Part shown: positions 47,818-48,995 of the stretch, piece by piece
How the letters are laid out: every line of letters begins with the position of its first letter
How positions within the stretch are numbered: position 1 is the stretch's first letter
NCBI GenBank assembly: GCA_937877465.1
Contig: CALFIT010000286.1
Location: 1-48,995, forward strand
Reading direction: 5' to 3'
Length of the DNA: 48,995 nucleotides
Origin: an uncultured Bacteroidales bacterium
GTDB lineage: Bacteria; Bacteroidota; Bacteroidia; Bacteroidales; F082
Position numbers and translations under genes: made by a program
Notes under the pieces: generated by a model
What the model was told of the DNA's origin: nothing
Databases searched by the model: none
Seen by the model: only the letters and a program-made list of their open reading frames with translations

Positions 47818-48995
47818 TCAAATGAATAAGAAATCCTTGGCCATACCCATCAAGGTGATGGGAAGTGGATTATCGCTACCGAATATCTTACGCATTTTAC
47901 CATTGCGCTCGAAAACGGTATTGTAGGTACGTTGCATCAATGCCGCGATATCTGCGTCATTTAAACCAAGCAGGTAGAGGCAGCAATAGTCAAGGTCGCT
48001 ATTGGTAAGTTCTGGATAGGCCTTTTTGAGACGGATAGTAAATTGTCCGAAATGGCGATCGACTGCCATGCGTAAGTCTAACAGTTGTTGCTTGTCCAAA
48101 GCATAATCCTTATAGACGATATAATCAATTTTCGATTTAAACTGCCCTTCGTTCACCCGATCCATAATGAGACGACATATAGGTTCTTCATCGAAAGATG
48201 CTGCAACTTCGGCTTTTGCAGCCAAATCATCCAATTGTTTGATTTGCTCTTTAAGTTCGCGCAGTTCCTGGTTGCTCCGTTTCAGCCGGCCCGCTATGGC
48301 GGCTTGCTCCATCCGGTGGGTTTGTCGCTCGGCTTCAAGGACTTCGGAATACTGTTTATCTTTTTCTTCCAACTCTTTTCTTGCCTCGGCCTCTTTCGCT
48401 TCCATCTCCTGTTGGTGATGTATGTCTTTGTATTCCAGTGCTTTTTTCGCTTCAGCCTCCCTCTGTCTCAATTCCTCCGCGTGCTGTTGTACTGTTTCTC
48501 TAAGCACCCTGTTTGCTTCCACTTGTTGCTCCTTCAGCTGCTTCTTGTTTCTGTGTTTTGCAACAATGAAGACAACCATAGCAACCGCAACAGCTATGGG
48601 AATAATCATCCACAATGCTTTCTTCACGGCTTTTTCTCGCTTCATTTCGGCCTGCCTCTCCTGTTCTTTAGCCAAATGCTCTTTGAACATTTCATTGACC
48701 TTTGAGACCTCTGTTTTCTTTTCAATTTCCGACATCGTTAAGCCAACGAGAAACGAAGCGTACTTTTGGGCTTTTACGGAATCCCCTTCCATTTGGTATA
48801 TGCTACTCAAATTTTCCGCAGCCATAATTTTGGATGTAATGTCTTCTTGTTGTTCAAAGATAGTTTCCAAATAAACCCTTGATGAATCATACTGTTGAGC
48901 TTCAAATAATATATTGCCAAGGGTCAATAATCTCGTTGTTCTTTCTTCTTCATCTGCTGAGAGTGTGACATAATATTTTAAACTCTCAATGATGG
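47818..48995 (-). CDS. TPR/coiled-coil membrane protein with C-terminal HTH-like domain (partial)
   Basis: The reading frame stays open to the window edge, so at least 391 residues are present and the N-terminus is missing. The apparent TTG start at 48927 is only an internal codon. The order is TPR-like helices (AENLSSIYQMEGDSVKAQKYA), one transmembrane helix (ALWMIIPIAVAVAMVVFIVA), a long Glu/Lys/Ala-rich coiled coil of about 120 residues and a C-terminal domain with YCCLYLLGLNDADIAALMQ. That last motif lines up with YCCMYILGISEVQAAALTG in the gene at 2047, so the two are paralogues. It is read in the same direction as the DUF3244/lipoprotein operon, which starts just downstream with its own promoter. 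Confidence 0.8.
   Translation of the reverse strand, partial: IIESLKYYVTLSADEEERTTRLLTLGNILFEAQQYDSSRVYLETIFEQQEDITSKIMAAENLSSIYQMEGDSVKAQKYASFLVGLTMSEIEKKTEVSKVNEMFKEHLAKEQERQAEMKREKAVKKALWMIIPIAVAVAMVVFIVAKHRNKKQLKEQQVEANRVLRETVQQHAEELRQREAEAKKALEYKDIHHQQEMEAKEAEARKELEEKDKQYSEVLEAERQTHRMEQAAIAGRLKRSNQELRELKEQIKQLDDLAAKAEVAASFDEEPICRLIMDRVNEGQFKSKIDYIVYKDYALDKQQLLDLRMAVDRHFGQFTIRLKKAYPELTNSDLDYCCLYLLGLNDADIAALMQRTYNTVFERNGKMRKIFGSDNPLPITLMGMAKDFLFI

Noticed and set aside
1..48995. tRNA, rRNA, riboswitch, transposase, integrase or phage genes
   Set aside because: Looked for by reading intergenic regions and translated frames on both strands. Nothing convincing was seen; structured RNAs outside obvious hairpins could still be missed without a covariance-model search.

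Overview
The window looks like a chromosome segment of a member of the Bacteroidota, most likely order Bacteroidales. Three things support this. Many secreted proteins end in a type IX secretion system (T9SS) sorting domain. Upstream regions carry the Bacteroidota promoter pattern (TTTG, about 19 bases, TAnnTTTG). Coding DNA is fairly GC-rich while intergenic DNA is AT-rich. The genus cannot be named from the sequence alone. No rRNA, tRNA, CRISPR array, transposase, integrase or phage gene was seen. No gap without a gene exceeds about 200 bases.

Positions 1-13,300 are all on the + strand and mostly housekeeping or regulatory. They hold an NfeD/SPFH membrane pair; two small paralogous HTH proteins flanking a lipoprotein-type TPR sensor with a C-terminal HTH-like domain; a Nudix hydrolase; a single-chain ADP-forming acyl-CoA synthetase; a small membrane protein translationally coupled to two tandem CotH-like T9SS cargo proteins; and an ABC transporter cassette ending in a GntR regulator.

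From 13,400 to the end every gene is on the - strand, and most encode exported proteins. There are three gingipain-like C25 cysteine peptidases (13.4-18.3, 35.4-40.1 and 40.1-43.6 kb), each keeping a His and Cys exactly 33 residues apart, followed by adhesin-like domains and a T9SS tail. Between them lies a 15 kb run of five large adhesin-like proteins (20.3-35.2 kb). Three of these have an IgGFc-binding-like N-terminus and two have a PPC-like N-terminus. All five end with the same roughly 105-residue module just before the T9SS tail, and they differ in how many copies of a Cys-containing GCDSI repeat they carry. A beta-barrel outer membrane protein and a lipoprotein sit beside them.

The right end has two smaller T9SS cargo proteins, a lipoprotein, a DUF3244-like secreted protein and a second TPR/HTH membrane regulator cut by the window edge.

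My reading is that 13.4-46 kb is one surface-exposed secreted system: C25 peptidases, large modular adhesins, a beta-barrel and a lipoprotein. Membrane-anchored TPR/HTH regulators could control parts of it. The family assignments rest on visible motifs. The joint function is inference.
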